From NCBI RefSeq assembly GCF_963664555.1, contig NZ_OY761461.1:744001-808000 (forward strand): a stretch of 64,000 nucleotides of DNA, in the 5' to 3' direction. This DNA comes from Labilibaculum sp. GTDB lineage: Bacteria > Bacteroidota > Bacteroidia > Bacteroidales > Marinifilaceae. This document shows, in pieces, positions 18,329 to 28,505 of this stretch. A program made the translations under genes and the position numbers. The notes beneath the pieces were generated by a model. That model was given only the letters and a program-made list of their open reading frames with translations, was not told the DNA's origin and searched no databases. How positions within the stretch are numbered: position 1 is the first letter of the stretch; every line of letters begins with the position of its first letter.

Positions 18329-19306
18329 TTATTTTTTTTTGAAAATATTCAGTTTTGTTTTTGGAAGCCTGATGTGCAGTAACGAAAGATAGGAAGATGT
18401 GTGCCGGTCTTTTTTGTTCTCGTAAACATCAGCAATTGTAATCATGATACCTGTTTCTTCAACATCTCCAAAATGTTTGTTTATCGCTGTTCCAAAGCAT
18501 TTCATTGTAGGGGATAATCCCATGTAAGCATTAATGAGTGGAGGAACATTTTCTCCATTTTTACGAACATTTTGTGATAGAACTTTGTAGTTCTCCTCAA
18601 AAGTATCTTTGCAAAAATCTTTTTCCAACTGCTCCGTGTCCATATTGGTTATAAGAGGAGTTGTAGGAGTGGCAAGTTTGTCCGGATCATTAAACATCTT
18701 GTTCATGAAATACAGGATGTGATTTCGGGCATCTCTGTTGTAATCAGGATACATAGTTACTTTGCCAAAGAAATATTTAATCTCAGGATAATCAACAATT
18801 AAAGCACCTAAGCCATCCCATAAATTATCAAGCGCATATAAACTTTTACGGCCTTTTCTGATCGATTGGTATTCCGGTTGTACAAACGACCGCCCCAATT
18901 CGATCATGTGAGGCATATAGTTCTTTTTAAATTCATCCGAAAAATTAAACAATCTGGAAGTTGCAAGATAGATTTCACCGTTTTCATCTTTAGGAGCCTC
19001 ACTGCATAAAATGTAACGGTATCCGCCAAGAATTTCTTTAGCTTTAGGATCCCAAACAATTAACTGATGATATGGTTTTTCATCCAGATCAAAATCATCA
19101 ATATCAATATCTTTACCTGTGCCTCCTCCAGCTTTACGGAAAGTAATTTCACGTAACCGGCCAACTTCTCTCATTAAATTAGGAGAATCATGATGAGTGA
19201 AGCAATAGATTTCATTCGATCCCTTGTTGGTTTTGCGTACAAATCTTTCTTCAGTCAGTTCTTTCTCAAGCTCCTCTCGTGGTACAGGGGGAATAATTTC
19301 TTTCAT
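18329..19306 (-). CDS. glsB: GNAT-type N-acyltransferase, GlsB-like (glycine lipid synthesis)
   Basis: The product has 325 residues in the OlsB/GlsB-type acyltransferase group. Recognisable blocks are LREITFRKAGGGTGKDIDIDDFD, a GNAT-like core QLIVWDPKAKEILGGYRYI, MIELGRSFVQPEYQ and a conserved ALDNLWDGLGALI. In Bacteroides, GlsB N-acylates glycine and GlsA then O-acylates the product to give glycine lipids. The next gene upstream on the same strand is a PlsC-like acyltransferase, which makes the GlsB assignment much more likely than a generic hemolysin-like annotation. The specificity for glycine is inferred from the family and pairing. Confidence 0.75.
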   Translation of the reverse strand: MKEIIPPVPREELEKELTEERFVRKTNKGSNEIYCFTHHDSPNLMREVGRLREITFRKAGGGTGKDIDIDDFDLDEKPYHQLIVWDPKAKEILGGYRYILCSEAPKDENGEIYLATSRLFNFSDEFKKNYMPHMIELGRSFVQPEYQSIRKGRKSLYALDNLWDGLGALIVDYPEIKYFFGKVTMYPDYNRDARNHILYFMNKMFNDPDKLATPTTPLITNMDTEQLEKDFCKDTFEENYKVLSQNVRKNGENVPPLINAYMGLSPTMKCFGTAINKHFGDVEETGIMITIADVYENKKDRHTSSYLSLLHIRLPKTKLNIFKKK

Positions 19307-19458
19307 CAGTCAGTGTATTGATTCCTTTACAAGAATAATTATTATTTTGGTTTTCTTTTACTTGAAAATATTTTTCAAAAATACTTACATTATCGATAAT
19401 AATGAATAGTGCCGTGGCTAATATTTGATAAAACGAATAGAATCTTAGGGATAAGGAT

Positions 19459-20295
19459 TTATTGATTCACTAAATTGTATGTTTCCTCTTTCATTTTTTC
19501 AGCCCACTTGTCATACGACATACTTTTGTCAAAGGTTTGGTGTGATACAGGCTTACCTATGCAAATCGTGAAGTTTTTCCCTTTCTGCTTAAACAGCTCA
19601 TTTGGCAAATATAACATTTCCAAATTGGATTTTAAACCCAGAAACTTCCTAAGGTTGGCCAGATTGTAGAAAAAATTAGAGTTTCTTCCGCTAATATGAA
19701 TAGGTACTATATCGCGTTTGTATTTTTTCGCTTTCAAAATAAAACTTTTTTTCCACTCTAAATCTTTAATTCTCCCTTTTTGTTTTCGGGAAACTAAGCC
19801 TGCCGGAAAGGTGAGTATTGTCGCTTCCGATTGGTAGGCTTCTACTATTGTTTTTGCAGCTTCTTTGGCTTGTCCTCCATGTTTGTTTATGGGCACAAAA
19901 ACATCTGATAAGTTTTTGATATTCATTAGGATGTCGTTAACCAGAAATTTGATTTTCGGAAAATGTTTGCCGAAAATGCTGATTAAAATAATCCCGTCAG
20001 GGCCACCTAATGGATGATTGGAAGCGAAAATATATCTGCCGTCTTTTTTGATGTTTTCAAGACCTTTGATTTCAAAAGTAATTTGAAGTTCTTCCAAAAC
20101 ACTATCCGCAAATTCAATGCCTTGTTTTTGATAGTTTTTTGCTAAGAAATTATTGAGCTCATCCTGATGGATGATTCTTTTAAGGTAGCGGATTATAAAG
20201 TTTGGGAGTAGTTTTGAAATTCTTTCGCTTTTGCTCGCAAAAACCTTCTCTATGTCAATTTTTAAATAGCTCTCAGGAGTGTTTTCTTTCTGCAT
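19459..20295 (-). CDS. glsA: PlsC-like O-acyltransferase, GlsA-like
   Basis: The product has 278 residues in the 1-acylglycerol-3-phosphate acyltransferase superfamily. The catalytic block is FASNHPLGGPDGI, with the His and Asp five residues apart, as in the hemolysin-type acyltransferases of this group; a second block FPAGLVSRKQKGRIKDLEW follows at about residue 164. It probably acts at the inner membrane face as the second acyltransferase of glycine lipid synthesis. The GlsB-like gene lies 152 bp downstream. It is divergent from mraZ. Symbol assigned from the pairing. Confidence 0.72.
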   Translation of the reverse strand: MQKENTPESYLKIDIEKVFASKSERISKLLPNFIIRYLKRIIHQDELNNFLAKNYQKQGIEFADSVLEELQITFEIKGLENIKKDGRYIFASNHPLGGPDGIILISIFGKHFPKIKFLVNDILMNIKNLSDVFVPINKHGGQAKEAAKTIVEAYQSEATILTFPAGLVSRKQKGRIKDLEWKKSFILKAKKYKRDIVPIHISGRNSNFFYNLANLRKFLGLKSNLEMLYLPNELFKQKGKNFTICIGKPVSHQTFDKSMSYDKWAEKMKEETYNLVNQ

Positions 20296-20436
20296 GAAAA
20301 TCTTAAATCGTTTAATGTTGTTGGCAAATATCGTAATTTTCTTGCTTTGTTTTTCAAAGATTTATAACTATCTCAATATAATTGAGTGATAATTAGTTGG
20401 CCAGCCTGTGAAAAGTTATTAACAAAACCATAAAAG

Positions 20437-20461
20437 TGGGAGTATGTGGTTGAAAGTGGGT
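20437..20461 (+). promoter_or_regulatory. MraZ-binding boxes upstream of mraZ
   Basis: TGGGA at 20437, TGGTT at 20447 and TGGGT at 20457 are spaced exactly 10 bp apart, matching the TGGGN-N5 direct repeats bound by MraZ in other bacteria. They end 41 bp before the mraZ start, so autorepression of the dcw operon by MraZ is likely. Confidence 0.75.
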
Positions 20462-20502
20462 AAATTTTTCTCTAATTTTACAATTGTAAATTATTTTCCC
20501 CA

Positions 20503-20964
20503 ATGGTAACATTTATAGGTGATTATCCTTGTAGGTTGGATTCAAAAGGCCGTGTTCTGCTGCCTTCTGCTTTTCGGAAGCTCCTAAATGGGGGTTCTGA
20601 AAATCGTTGTGTCCTAAGGAGAAATCTTTATGAAAAATGTTTAGACCTGTACTCCATTTCTGAATGGGACAAGCAAACTGAAATGGTTCGAGCAAAGGTG
20701 AATCCTTTTAATAAGAAGCATGCAGGATTTTTGCGGGAGTTTTTTAGAGGTACAGCAGAGGTTTTAATTGATGGAAATGGACGGATTTTAATTCCTAAGA
20801 AATTTTTTGACTTTGCGGGATTTTCAAAAGATGTAACCTTGGCCGGACAAGATGGGAAAATCGAAATATGGGATACTGAAACTTACGAAAAATCAGCTCT
20901 TGGACAGGATGGATTCAGTACTTTGGCTGATGAGATTTTGGGAGGTGATTTAAATAACGGGTAA
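20503..20964 (+). CDS. mraZ: Transcriptional regulator MraZ
   Basis: The product has 153 residues with two AbrB-like swapped-hairpin domains. The first is at ~1-60 (FIGDYPCRLDSKGRVLLPSAFRK) and the second at ~85-130 (EVLIDGNGRILIPKKFFDFAG), each with the family's D-x-K/N-GR-hydrophobic-P motif. MraZ forms ring-shaped oligomers, binds TGGG repeats ahead of its own gene and represses the dcw operon. Three such repeats lie just upstream. It is the first gene of the cluster that runs to 37.3 kb. Confidence 0.95.
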   Translation: MVTFIGDYPCRLDSKGRVLLPSAFRKLLNGGSENRCVLRRNLYEKCLDLYSISEWDKQTEMVRAKVNPFNKKHAGFLREFFRGTAEVLIDGNGRILIPKKFFDFAGFSKDVTLAGQDGKIEIWDTETYEKSALGQDGFSTLADEILGGDLNNG

Positions 20965-21021
20965 TCGTTGAGTATGAGTATTTAGAGTTGTTCCTTTGTG
21001 TTTCAATTAAAAGATAAAAAA

Positions 21022-21927
21022 ATGAGTACATACCATATTCCAGTTTTACTAGGAGAGAGTATTGAAGGGTTGAATATAAAGCCAGATGGAATCTATGTGG
21101 ATCTTACTTTTGGTGGCGGAGGTCATTCAAGAGAGATTTTAAAGCATCTTACAACAGGTAAATTGATTGGTTTTGATCAGGATGTGGATGCGGAAGAAAA
21201 TGTACCAAAAGACGATCGGTTCATATTTGTCCGTCACAATTTTAGGTATTTCAAGAATTTCATGAAATATTTAGGTTACTCTAAAGTGGATGGGATTTTA
21301 GCCGATTTGGGTGTTTCTTCTCATGAGTTTGATGTAGCCGAACGTGGTTTTTCTTTTCGTTTTGATGGTGATCTTGATATGAGAATGAATCAGGATTCAA
21401 ATTTTACTGCAGCTGATTTGTTGAATGAGTACAGTGTTGAGGATTTGTTTCGAATCTTTAAGTTTTACGGAGAGGTTAAAAATCCAGGCAAGCTTGCACG
21501 GTTAATTGATAATCAAAGAAAAGAAACGCCGTTTACTACCATTCAGCATTTTAAGGAGGTGATTGCTCCTTGTACGCCTAAGTTTAAAGAGCATAAATAT
21601 TTGGCTCAGGTATTCCAGGCCATTAGGATAGAGGTGAATCAGGAAATGGATGTTTTGAAGGAAATGTTATTGCAGTCTGCGGAAATGTTAAAACCAGATG
21701 GAAGATTGGTGGTGATCACTTATCATTCTCTGGAGGATAGATTAGTGAAGAATTTTATTCGGGATGGAAAATTTGAAGGCAATGCAGAAAAAGATTTCTT
21801 TGGGAATGTGCAAACGCCGCTAACAGCTATTAATCGAAAGGTAATTCTTCCGACTGAAAAAGAGATTGAGCTAAATGGAAGAGCGCGAAGTGCTAAACTT
21901 CGAATTGCTCAGCCTAAATCATTATAA
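21022..21927 (+). CDS. rsmH: 16S rRNA (cytosine(1402)-N4)-methyltransferase
   Basis: The product has 301 residues from the ATG at 21022 (MSTYHIPVLLGESIEGL), the usual RsmH start; an in-frame ATG eight codons earlier is less likely. RsmH methylates N4 of C1402 in 16S rRNA using SAM. The SAM-binding region is DLTFGGGGHSREIL; GILADLGVSSHEFDVAERGFSFR and the late YHSLEDRLVKNFI are family signatures. It lies 57 bp after mraZ and four bases before the FtsL-like gene, the normal dcw position. Confidence 0.96.
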   Translation: MSTYHIPVLLGESIEGLNIKPDGIYVDLTFGGGGHSREILKHLTTGKLIGFDQDVDAEENVPKDDRFIFVRHNFRYFKNFMKYLGYSKVDGILADLGVSSHEFDVAERGFSFRFDGDLDMRMNQDSNFTAADLLNEYSVEDLFRIFKFYGEVKNPGKLARLIDNQRKETPFTTIQHFKEVIAPCTPKFKEHKYLAQVFQAIRIEVNQEMDVLKEMLLQSAEMLKPDGRLVVITYHSLEDRLVKNFIRDGKFEGNAEKDFFGNVQTPLTAINRKVILPTEKEIELNGRARSAKLRIAQPKSL

Positions 21928-21930
21928 GGG

Positions 21931-22311
21931 ATGTTTAAATTTCGAAAAAAATACAACGATTTCATTAAGCCTAGTGAAGAACTAAAAGAGACATCTTCAG
22001 GTTCGGTCAAGGATTTTATTGATGGAAGTATTTTAACGAAAACGGAAGTGGTACAACAGTTGCCTTTTATCATTTTCTTAGTCGTATTGGGAATTTTTTA
22101 TATCAGCAACAGGTATCGTTCTGAAAGAGTTTATCGTGATATGGTAGGTTTGGAGCAGGAATTAAAGGAGCTAAGGTTTGAGTCGATAACAACAGCTTCT
22201 GATTTGATGTATATGAGCAAGCAATCGGAAGTTGTAAAGAGAGTGGAAAATGAAGGTCTTGAGTTGATTGAAGCAACCGAGCCTCCCATTAAAATATATT
22301 TAGAGAAGTAG
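21931..22311 (+). CDS. ftsL: FtsL-like cell division protein
   Basis: The product has 126 residues: a cytoplasmic N-terminus of about 45 residues, one membrane helix (LPFIIFLVVLGIFYIS, ~46-62) and a periplasmic coiled-coil-like segment (RVYRDMVGLEQELKELRFE). This topology and the place between rsmH and ftsI fit the Bacteroidota FtsL-like family; sequence identity to E. coli FtsL is not expected. It should pair with other division-site proteins to activate FtsWI. A purine-rich stretch (aaggg) lies just ahead of the ATG. Its stop overlaps the GTG of ftsI by one base. Confidence 0.8.
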   Translation: MFKFRKKYNDFIKPSEELKETSSGSVKDFIDGSILTKTEVVQQLPFIIFLVVLGIFYISNRYRSERVYRDMVGLEQELKELRFESITTASDLMYMSKQSEVVKRVENEGLELIEATEPPIKIYLEK

Positions 22312-24428
22312 TGCCGATAAAAAAGGATATCATATGGCGGGTAGGGGCGATCTACACTTTAGTGATTATTTTTGCAATACTCATTGTTGGTAGAGTGGTA
22401 GCCTTGCAATTGTTCGAAGGAGATAAATGGCGAAGTAAAGCTCAGTCTCTTTCGCAACGGGATGTGATTGTTTCGGCCAATCGTGGAGATATTTGTGCTG
22501 CTGACGGACGGCTTTTAGCCAGTTCATTGCCTTATTATCAATTGCGAATGGATTTTCGCGCTTCCGGATTGACAGATTCTCTTTTTCGTGCTGATGTTGA
22601 TTCTTTGGCACTTTGTTTGTCTCGCTTTTTTCAGGATAAATCTGCCAGGGATTACAGAAATATGCTTTGGAAAGCGAAGTACCGGACCAAGTCGAACCGG
22701 TATTTTTTAATTCACCGAAAGAAAATTAATTACATCGGACTTAAAAAAATCAAGACCTTTCCTATTTTTCGTTTGGGGCAGAATAAAGGTGGATTAATTT
22801 GTGAACAGGAAAACCGACGCATACAGCCTCACTTAAATTTGGCGAATAGAACCATAGGATATTTGTTGGAAGGGGAACAAAATCAGCAGATTGGTAAGGT
22901 CGGTATCGAAGGTGCTTTTGAAAGTGATTTAAAAGGAGTTGATGGCATTAGTATCATTCAAAAAATGTCGGGCAGATGGTTGCCTGTAAATATGGTAGAG
23001 CCCAAGGATGGGAACGACTTGATTACTACCATTGATGTTAATTATCAAGATGTTGCACAGTCAGCTTTGGAGCAACAGCTTATAAAATACAACGCACATC
23101 ATGGTTCTGTGATTTTGATGGAGGTAAAAACAGGAGCGGTTAAAGCAATAGCCAATTTGGGTTTCGATGAAGAATCTCAATCTTACAGGGAAGATTATAA
23201 TTATGCTATTGGAGAGGCTACGGAGCCCGGTTCAACGTTTAAGTTGGCATCAATAATGGCTTTGTTTGAGGATGGATACGTTGGCCCAATGGATTCTGTG
23301 GATACAGGGAATGGCGTATATAGCTACTACAAAGAAAAAATGCGTGATTCGCATGAAGGAGGATATGGAAAAATAACGGTTCAGGAAGCTTTTGAAAAAT
23401 CATCGAACGTGGGGATTTCGAAATTGGTGAACGATAATTATAAAAACAAACCTCGATCATTCATTAACCGACTTTACGAGTTTCGATTGAATGAATCACT
23501 GGGGCTTGATATTAAAGGAGAAGGCATTCCAAGTATCAAATATCCTGATGATCCATCGTGGTCGGGAGTTTCTTTGCCTTGGATGTCGATTGGGTATGCC
23601 GTTCAGCAAACACCTTTGCAGACTCTTACATTTTATAATGCGATAGCGAATAACGGTAAGATGATGAAACCCCGATTCGTAAAGGAATTGAGGTATCATG
23701 GCGATGTGATTCGAACTTTTGATAAAGAAGTCTTGAAATCTAAAATTTGTTCAGGAGAAACACTTAAAAATGTGAAAAATATGTTGGAAGGTGTTGTTTT
23801 AAGAGGAACGGCCAGAAATCTTCGGAACGCAAATTATACTATTGCTGGAAAGACTGGTACTGCGCAAATAGCGGATAAAAATAAAGGCTATAAGGTTAAA
23901 GTGTATCAGGCCTCATTTGTTGGGTATTTTCCAGCTGATGATCCAATGTATTCGTGTATTGTTGTGATTAACCGACCAAATAAAACTAAAGGATTCTATG
24001 GAAATCAGGTTGCTGGTCCGGTTTTTAAAACAATAGCAGATAAAGTGTATGCAATGAGCTATTCGATGCATCCCATTAAACCGGATGATGCAAGTTTGGA
24101 ACCAAAGGTGCCGGTTTCATTGAATGGGTATAAAAATGATCTGGACAAAGTGTTTGATGAATTAAATATTGAAATAGCGAATAAAGATATTCAGTCGGAA
24201 TGGGTGATGACTTCCAGAAAAGACTCAATTATTGAATACAAATATAGAACAGTTAAGAAATTTATGGTTCCGAATGTGAAAGGAATGGGCGTTCAGGATG
24301 CACTGTATATATTAGAGAATGCAGGACTTAAGGTTCGGGTAACGGGTTTGGGATCTGTGTCCAGACAATCCATACAACCAGGAGCCTATTTTAATAAAGG
24401 AGATCATATTACAATCGATTTATCTTAA
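22311..24428 (+). CDS. ftsI: Penicillin-binding protein, septal transpeptidase FtsI
   Basis: The product has 705 residues and starts with GTG in the TAGTG overlap. One N-terminal membrane helix (~11-30) is followed by the dimerisation domain (SANRGDICAADGRLLAS) and the transpeptidase domain. The domain has the SxxK motif in EPGSTFKLAS with Ser at ~306, SSNVG as the SxN motif, and GKTGTAQ as KTG. A single C-terminal PASTA domain (~640-705, VPNVKGMGVQDALYILENAGL) ends the protein. It cross-links septal peptidoglycan together with FtsW. The PASTA tail is common in Bacteroidota FtsI but absent from E. coli FtsI. Confidence 0.93.
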   Translation: MPIKKDIIWRVGAIYTLVIIFAILIVGRVVALQLFEGDKWRSKAQSLSQRDVIVSANRGDICAADGRLLASSLPYYQLRMDFRASGLTDSLFRADVDSLALCLSRFFQDKSARDYRNMLWKAKYRTKSNRYFLIHRKKINYIGLKKIKTFPIFRLGQNKGGLICEQENRRIQPHLNLANRTIGYLLEGEQNQQIGKVGIEGAFESDLKGVDGISIIQKMSGRWLPVNMVEPKDGNDLITTIDVNYQDVAQSALEQQLIKYNAHHGSVILMEVKTGAVKAIANLGFDEESQSYREDYNYAIGEATEPGSTFKLASIMALFEDGYVGPMDSVDTGNGVYSYYKEKMRDSHEGGYGKITVQEAFEKSSNVGISKLVNDNYKNKPRSFINRLYEFRLNESLGLDIKGEGIPSIKYPDDPSWSGVSLPWMSIGYAVQQTPLQTLTFYNAIANNGKMMKPRFVKELRYHGDVIRTFDKEVLKSKICSGETLKNVKNMLEGVVLRGTARNLRNANYTIAGKTGTAQIADKNKGYKVKVYQASFVGYFPADDPMYSCIVVINRPNKTKGFYGNQVAGPVFKTIADKVYAMSYSMHPIKPDDASLEPKVPVSLNGYKNDLDKVFDELNIEIANKDIQSEWVMTSRKDSIIEYKYRTVKKFMVPNVKGMGVQDALYILENAGLKVRVTGLGSVSRQSIQPGAYFNKGDHITIDLS

Positions 24429-24438
24429 AATGTGACAG

Positions 24439-25896
24439 ATGGGAATAAATATAAATGAACTGTTTGGTTCGGTAAATATACAAAGTATAAAGGGACGCAG
24501 GGATGTAGAAGTGAATGAGATTCATTTTGATTCCAGAAGGGTGAAACACGGCGATTTGTTCGTTGCATGCAGGGGTACCATGTCGGATGGCCATGATTTT
24601 ATAGATGCGGCAGTTGAAATGGGAGCAAAGGTGGTTGTGTGTGAAGAGTTACCGGATAGCAGTACTTCTGAAACAACCTTTATAGTGGTTGAAGACTCTT
24701 CTGCTGCGCTTTCGCAGATAGCGCATAATTTTTACAACAAACCAACAGAGAATATACAATTGGTTGGTGTTACCGGAACAAATGGGAAGACTACAATTGC
24801 TACACTTCTTTATGATTTGTTTCGAAAACTTGGCTATAAAGTTGGCTTGTTGTCGACAGTGTGTAATTATGTGAATGAAAGAGAAATTAAGGCAACTCAT
24901 ACTACCCCGGACGCTTTGCAGTTAAATGCTTTGCTGGCGGAAATGGTTGAGGCTGGATGTGAATATTGTTTTATGGAAGTTAGTTCGCATGCTATCGATC
25001 AAAAACGGGTTGGAGCATTGAATTATAAGGGCGGAATTTTTACAAATATTACACACGATCATCTCGATTATCACAAAACATTCGATGCTTATTTAAAAGT
25101 GAAAAAAGCTTTTTTTGATCAGTTGGGGAAGAAATCATTTGCCATTACAAATGCCGATGATAAAAATGGAAAGCTGATGCTCCAAAATATGAAAGGGCAT
25201 AAGTTCACTTATTCAACACGATCGTTTGCTGATTATCGTTGTCAGATTTTAGAAAAGCACTTTACAGGAATGCTTCTGGAAATGGATGGAGCAGAGATAT
25301 GGACTAATTTTATTGGTGAATTTAATGCTCATAATTTATTGGCCGTTTATGGTACGGCCCGTCTGTTAAATCAAGACAAAGATGAGGTGTTACGAGGAAT
25401 CAGTGAGCTGAAATCTGTTGATGGCAGATTTGAAAGTATAATTTCTGAAGATGGTATTATGGCGATTGTGGATTATGCTCATACACCGGATGCCTTGAAA
25501 AATGTCTTGGAAACAATTGATGCTTTAAGAACGGGAAATGAGCAGGTAATAACAGTTGTTGGTGCCGGAGGCGATAGAGATAAAACCAAAAGACCATTAA
25601 TGGCAAAAATTAGTGCCGAATTAAGCGATAAGGTAATTCTGACATCGGATAATCCAAGATCGGAAGATCCTGATCAGATTATTAAAGATATGAAGGAAGG
25701 AGTGACTGCAAATAATACTAGAAAAGTGCTCGCGATTACTGACAGAAAAGAAGCTATTCGAACAGCCTGTATGTTAGCGAAAAAGGATGATATTATTTTG
25801 GTCGCAGGGAAAGGTCATGAAGATTATCAGGAGATAAAAGGAATTAAGCATCATTTTGATGATAAGGAAATAATCAAAGAAATTTTTAAGCTGTAG
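24439..25896 (+). CDS. murE: UDP-MurNAc-tripeptide ligase
   Basis: The product has 485 residues. MurE adds the third stem residue to UDP-MurNAc-L-Ala-D-Glu. The ATP loop is [15 protein letters not shown] (~112-126), and the Mur-ligase segments [13 protein letters not shown] and [11 protein letters not shown] are present. The C-terminal specificity motif DNPRSEDP marks a meso-diaminopimelate-adding enzyme, so the cell wall is of the DAP type. It starts 10 bp after ftsI and ends two bases before mraY. Confidence 0.96.
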   Translation: MGININELFGSVNIQSIKGRRDVEVNEIHFDSRRVKHGDLFVACRGTMSDGHDFIDAAVEMGAKVVVCEELPDSSTSETTFIVVEDSSAALSQIAHNFYNKPTENIQLVGVTGTNGKTTIATLLYDLFRKLGYKVGLLSTVCNYVNEREIKATHTTPDALQLNALLAEMVEAGCEYCFMEVSSHAIDQKRVGALNYKGGIFTNITHDHLDYHKTFDAYLKVKKAFFDQLGKKSFAITNADDKNGKLMLQNMKGHKFTYSTRSFADYRCQILEKHFTGMLLEMDGAEIWTNFIGEFNAHNLLAVYGTARLLNQDKDEVLRGISELKSVDGRFESIISEDGIMAIVDYAHTPDALKNVLETIDALRTGNEQVITVVGAGGDRDKTKRPLMAKISAELSDKVILTSDNPRSEDPDQIIKDMKEGVTANNTRKVLAITDRKEAIRTACMLAKKDDIILVAGKGHEDYQEIKGIKHHFDDKEIIKEIFKL

Positions 25897-25898
25897 TT

Positions 25899-27152
25899 AT
25901 GTTATACTATTTATTTAGGTATTTAAATCAATTGGATTTTCCGGGAGCAGGGATGTTTGAATACATCTCATTTCGGGCGGCATTAGCCATTATGACTTCG
26001 TTATTTATTGCAACTGTATTTGGGAAAAAAATCATCCTCTTATTGCAAAAGCAGCAAATTGGCGAGATTGTTCGTGATTTAGGTTTAGCCGGACAAATGG
26101 AGAAAAAGGGAACTCCTACTATGGGTGGCCTTATTATTATTCTTTCGATAATAGTTCCAGTTCTGCTGTTTGCTAAATTAGACAACATCTACATTATATT
26201 AATGCTCATTACCACAGTTTGGTTGGGATTAATTGGATTTATTGATGATTATATCAAGGTCTTTAAAAAGGACAAAGCCGGTTTAAGCGGTAAGCTTAAA
26301 GTAGCAGGTCAAATTGGTTTAGGTTTAATTGTTGGGTTAACCCTTTATATAAATGATGATGTAGTAGTTCGTGAAAAAACGACGATGTCTGAAATAGGAA
26401 TTCAAACCGAATTGGTTGATGAAGGATTTACGTCTCAAGCCCCCGGATTAACCCGTTTAACAACTGATGTAAAATCAACAAAAACAACGATTCCTTTTTT
26501 TAAGAATAATGAATTTGATTATGAATCATTAGTTGCTTTTGGTGGAGAATATGCACCAATGTTGGCTTGGCTGGTTTTTATAATCATTACCATATTTATT
26601 GTTACTGCTGTTTCAAATGGTGCAAATATTACAGATGGTTTAGATGGTCTGGCGACAGGTTCGTCAGCGATTATTGGTGCCACTTTGGGAATATTGGCCT
26701 ATGTATCCGGTCACGTAGTGTACGCTGATTATTTAAATATCATGTACATTCCAAACTCCGGAGAACTGGTGGTTTTTATTGCCGCTTTTATTGGAGCAAC
26801 CATTGGGTTTATGTGGTACAATTCCTATCCGGCACAAGTTTTCATGGGTGATACAGGCAGTTTGTCTTTGGGAGGGATTATAGCCGTTTTTGCCATTGTT
26901 ATTCACAAAGAATTGTTGATTCCTGTTTTATGCGGGATTTTTCTTGTTGAGAATATTTCTGTGATGATGCAGGTTTCGTGGTTTAAATTCACTAGAAAGA
27001 AATACGGCGAAGGCAGAAGAATTTTTAGAATGGCGCCACTTCATCATCATTACCAAATGAAAGGATATCCAGAACCAAAAATCGTTACCCGATTTTGGAT
27101 CATTGGAATTTTTCTAGCCATTATAACAATTGTAACTCTAAAAATTAGATAA
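25899..27152 (+). CDS. mraY: Phospho-MurNAc-pentapeptide transferase
   Basis: The product has 417 residues and is a polytopic inner membrane protein. MraY transfers phospho-MurNAc-pentapeptide to undecaprenyl phosphate, giving lipid I. Diagnostic blocks are [36 protein letters not shown] (aspartate-rich), [15 protein letters not shown] and the late [12 protein letters not shown]. The loop at ~150-215 is longer than in E. coli MraY (360 residues), as usual in this phylum. Part of the mur/fts operon. Confidence 0.96.
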   Translation: MLYYLFRYLNQLDFPGAGMFEYISFRAALAIMTSLFIATVFGKKIILLLQKQQIGEIVRDLGLAGQMEKKGTPTMGGLIIILSIIVPVLLFAKLDNIYIILMLITTVWLGLIGFIDDYIKVFKKDKAGLSGKLKVAGQIGLGLIVGLTLYINDDVVVREKTTMSEIGIQTELVDEGFTSQAPGLTRLTTDVKSTKTTIPFFKNNEFDYESLVAFGGEYAPMLAWLVFIIITIFIVTAVSNGANITDGLDGLATGSSAIIGATLGILAYVSGHVVYADYLNIMYIPNSGELVVFIAAFIGATIGFMWYNSYPAQVFMGDTGSLSLGGIIAVFAIVIHKELLIPVLCGIFLVENISVMMQVSWFKFTRKKYGEGRRIFRMAPLHHHYQMKGYPEPKIVTRFWIIGIFLAIITIVTLKIR

Positions 27153-27158
27153 GTACAA

Positions 27159-28496
27159 ATGACAAAACGAATCGTCATATTAGGTGCAGGTGAAAGTGGT
27201 GTTGGTGCTGCTGTTTTGGCAAAATCAAGAGGCTTTGATGTGTTTGTTTCAGACTTAGGAGAGATAAGTCCCAAATACAAGCTTGCCCTGAATAAATATC
27301 AGCTTGATTTTGAGGAAAAACAACATACCGAATCGCTTATATTTTCGGCAGATGAAGTTGTGAAAAGTCCGGGTATTCCTGATACTGCGCCTTTAATTGT
27401 TAAGCTGAATGAAAGAAATATTCCTGTAATTTCTGAAATTGAATTTGCAGGAAGATTCTCCAACGCTAAAATGATCTGCATTACCGGCAGTAATGGAAAA
27501 ACAACAACAACTTTGCTTTTGTATCATATGCTAAAGAAGGCTGGATTGCATGTTGGTTTAGCAGGAAATGTAGGAGATAGTTTGGCCTGGCAGGTAGCTG
27601 AAAAAGATTATACGCACTATGTGGTTGAGTTGAGCAGCTTTCAGTTGGATGGGATGTATGATTTTAGGGCCAACATTGCCATATTATTAAATATTACGCC
27701 GGATCATTTGGATCGGTACGATTATAAAATGGAAAACTATATCAATTCAAAATTCAGAATATTGCAAAATATGAAATCTGAGGATTCTTTTGTGTTTTGC
27801 ACCGATGATGATATCATCAAAAAGGAATTAATGAATTGTGATACTCTTGCTCAATTATTGCCATTTTCGGTTCGGGAAGTAAAAGAAATGTGCGGATGGA
27901 TTGAGAATGAACTTTTAAAAATTCAATACAACGAAAATCTCTTTTCTATGGATAAAAAAGATTTGTCTTTACCTGGAATTCACAACGTTTATAATTCATT
28001 GGCATCAGGAATTGCCGGAAGCGTGCTGCAAATCCGGAAAGAAGTAATTCGCGAAAGTTTAAGTGATTTTCAAGGTGTCGATCATCGATTGGAAAAAGTG
28101 GTTCGTGTGCGGGGGATTCAATTTATTAATGATTCAAAAGCTACGAATATTAATTCTACATGGTACGCCTTGGAAAGTATGGAAGAGCCGGTAGTTTGGA
28201 TTGTTGGTGGAGTTGACAAAGGAAACGATTATTCGGTTTTGGCCGATTTGGTGAAAGAAAAAGTGAAAGGTATTGTGTGTCTTGGTGTTGATAACTCTAA
28301 AATACATGCCGCTTTTGATGGCAAAGTAGATTTTATAGTTGATGCCGGATCGATGAAAGAGGCGGTGACTCAAGCATATCAAATGGCCGGTAAGGAAGAG
28401 ATCGTTTTATTGTCTCCAGCTTGTGCAAGTTTCGATTTGTTCAAGAATTATGAAGACCGCGGAAATCAGTTCAAAGAAGAAGTTAGAAATTTATAA
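27159..28496 (+). CDS. murD: UDP-MurNAc-L-alanine:D-glutamate ligase
   Basis: The product has 445 residues. MurD adds D-Glu to UDP-MurNAc-L-Ala. It has the N-terminal nucleotide-binding loop ILGAGESGVGAAVLAK, the ATP loop ITGSNGKTTTTLLLYHML, the segment ELSSFQLDGM, and the late NDSKATNINSTWYALES. Length is normal for the family. It starts six bases after mraY and precedes ftsW by nine bases. Confidence 0.96.
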   Translation: MTKRIVILGAGESGVGAAVLAKSRGFDVFVSDLGEISPKYKLALNKYQLDFEEKQHTESLIFSADEVVKSPGIPDTAPLIVKLNERNIPVISEIEFAGRFSNAKMICITGSNGKTTTTLLLYHMLKKAGLHVGLAGNVGDSLAWQVAEKDYTHYVVELSSFQLDGMYDFRANIAILLNITPDHLDRYDYKMENYINSKFRILQNMKSEDSFVFCTDDDIIKKELMNCDTLAQLLPFSVREVKEMCGWIENELLKIQYNENLFSMDKKDLSLPGIHNVYNSLASGIAGSVLQIRKEVIRESLSDFQGVDHRLEKVVRVRGIQFINDSKATNINSTWYALESMEEPVVWIVGGVDKGNDYSVLADLVKEKVKGIVCLGVDNSKIHAAFDGKVDFIVDAGSMKEAVTQAYQMAGKEEIVLLSPACASFDLFKNYEDRGNQFKEEVRNL

Positions 28497-28505
28497 ATTG
28501 AAGAT

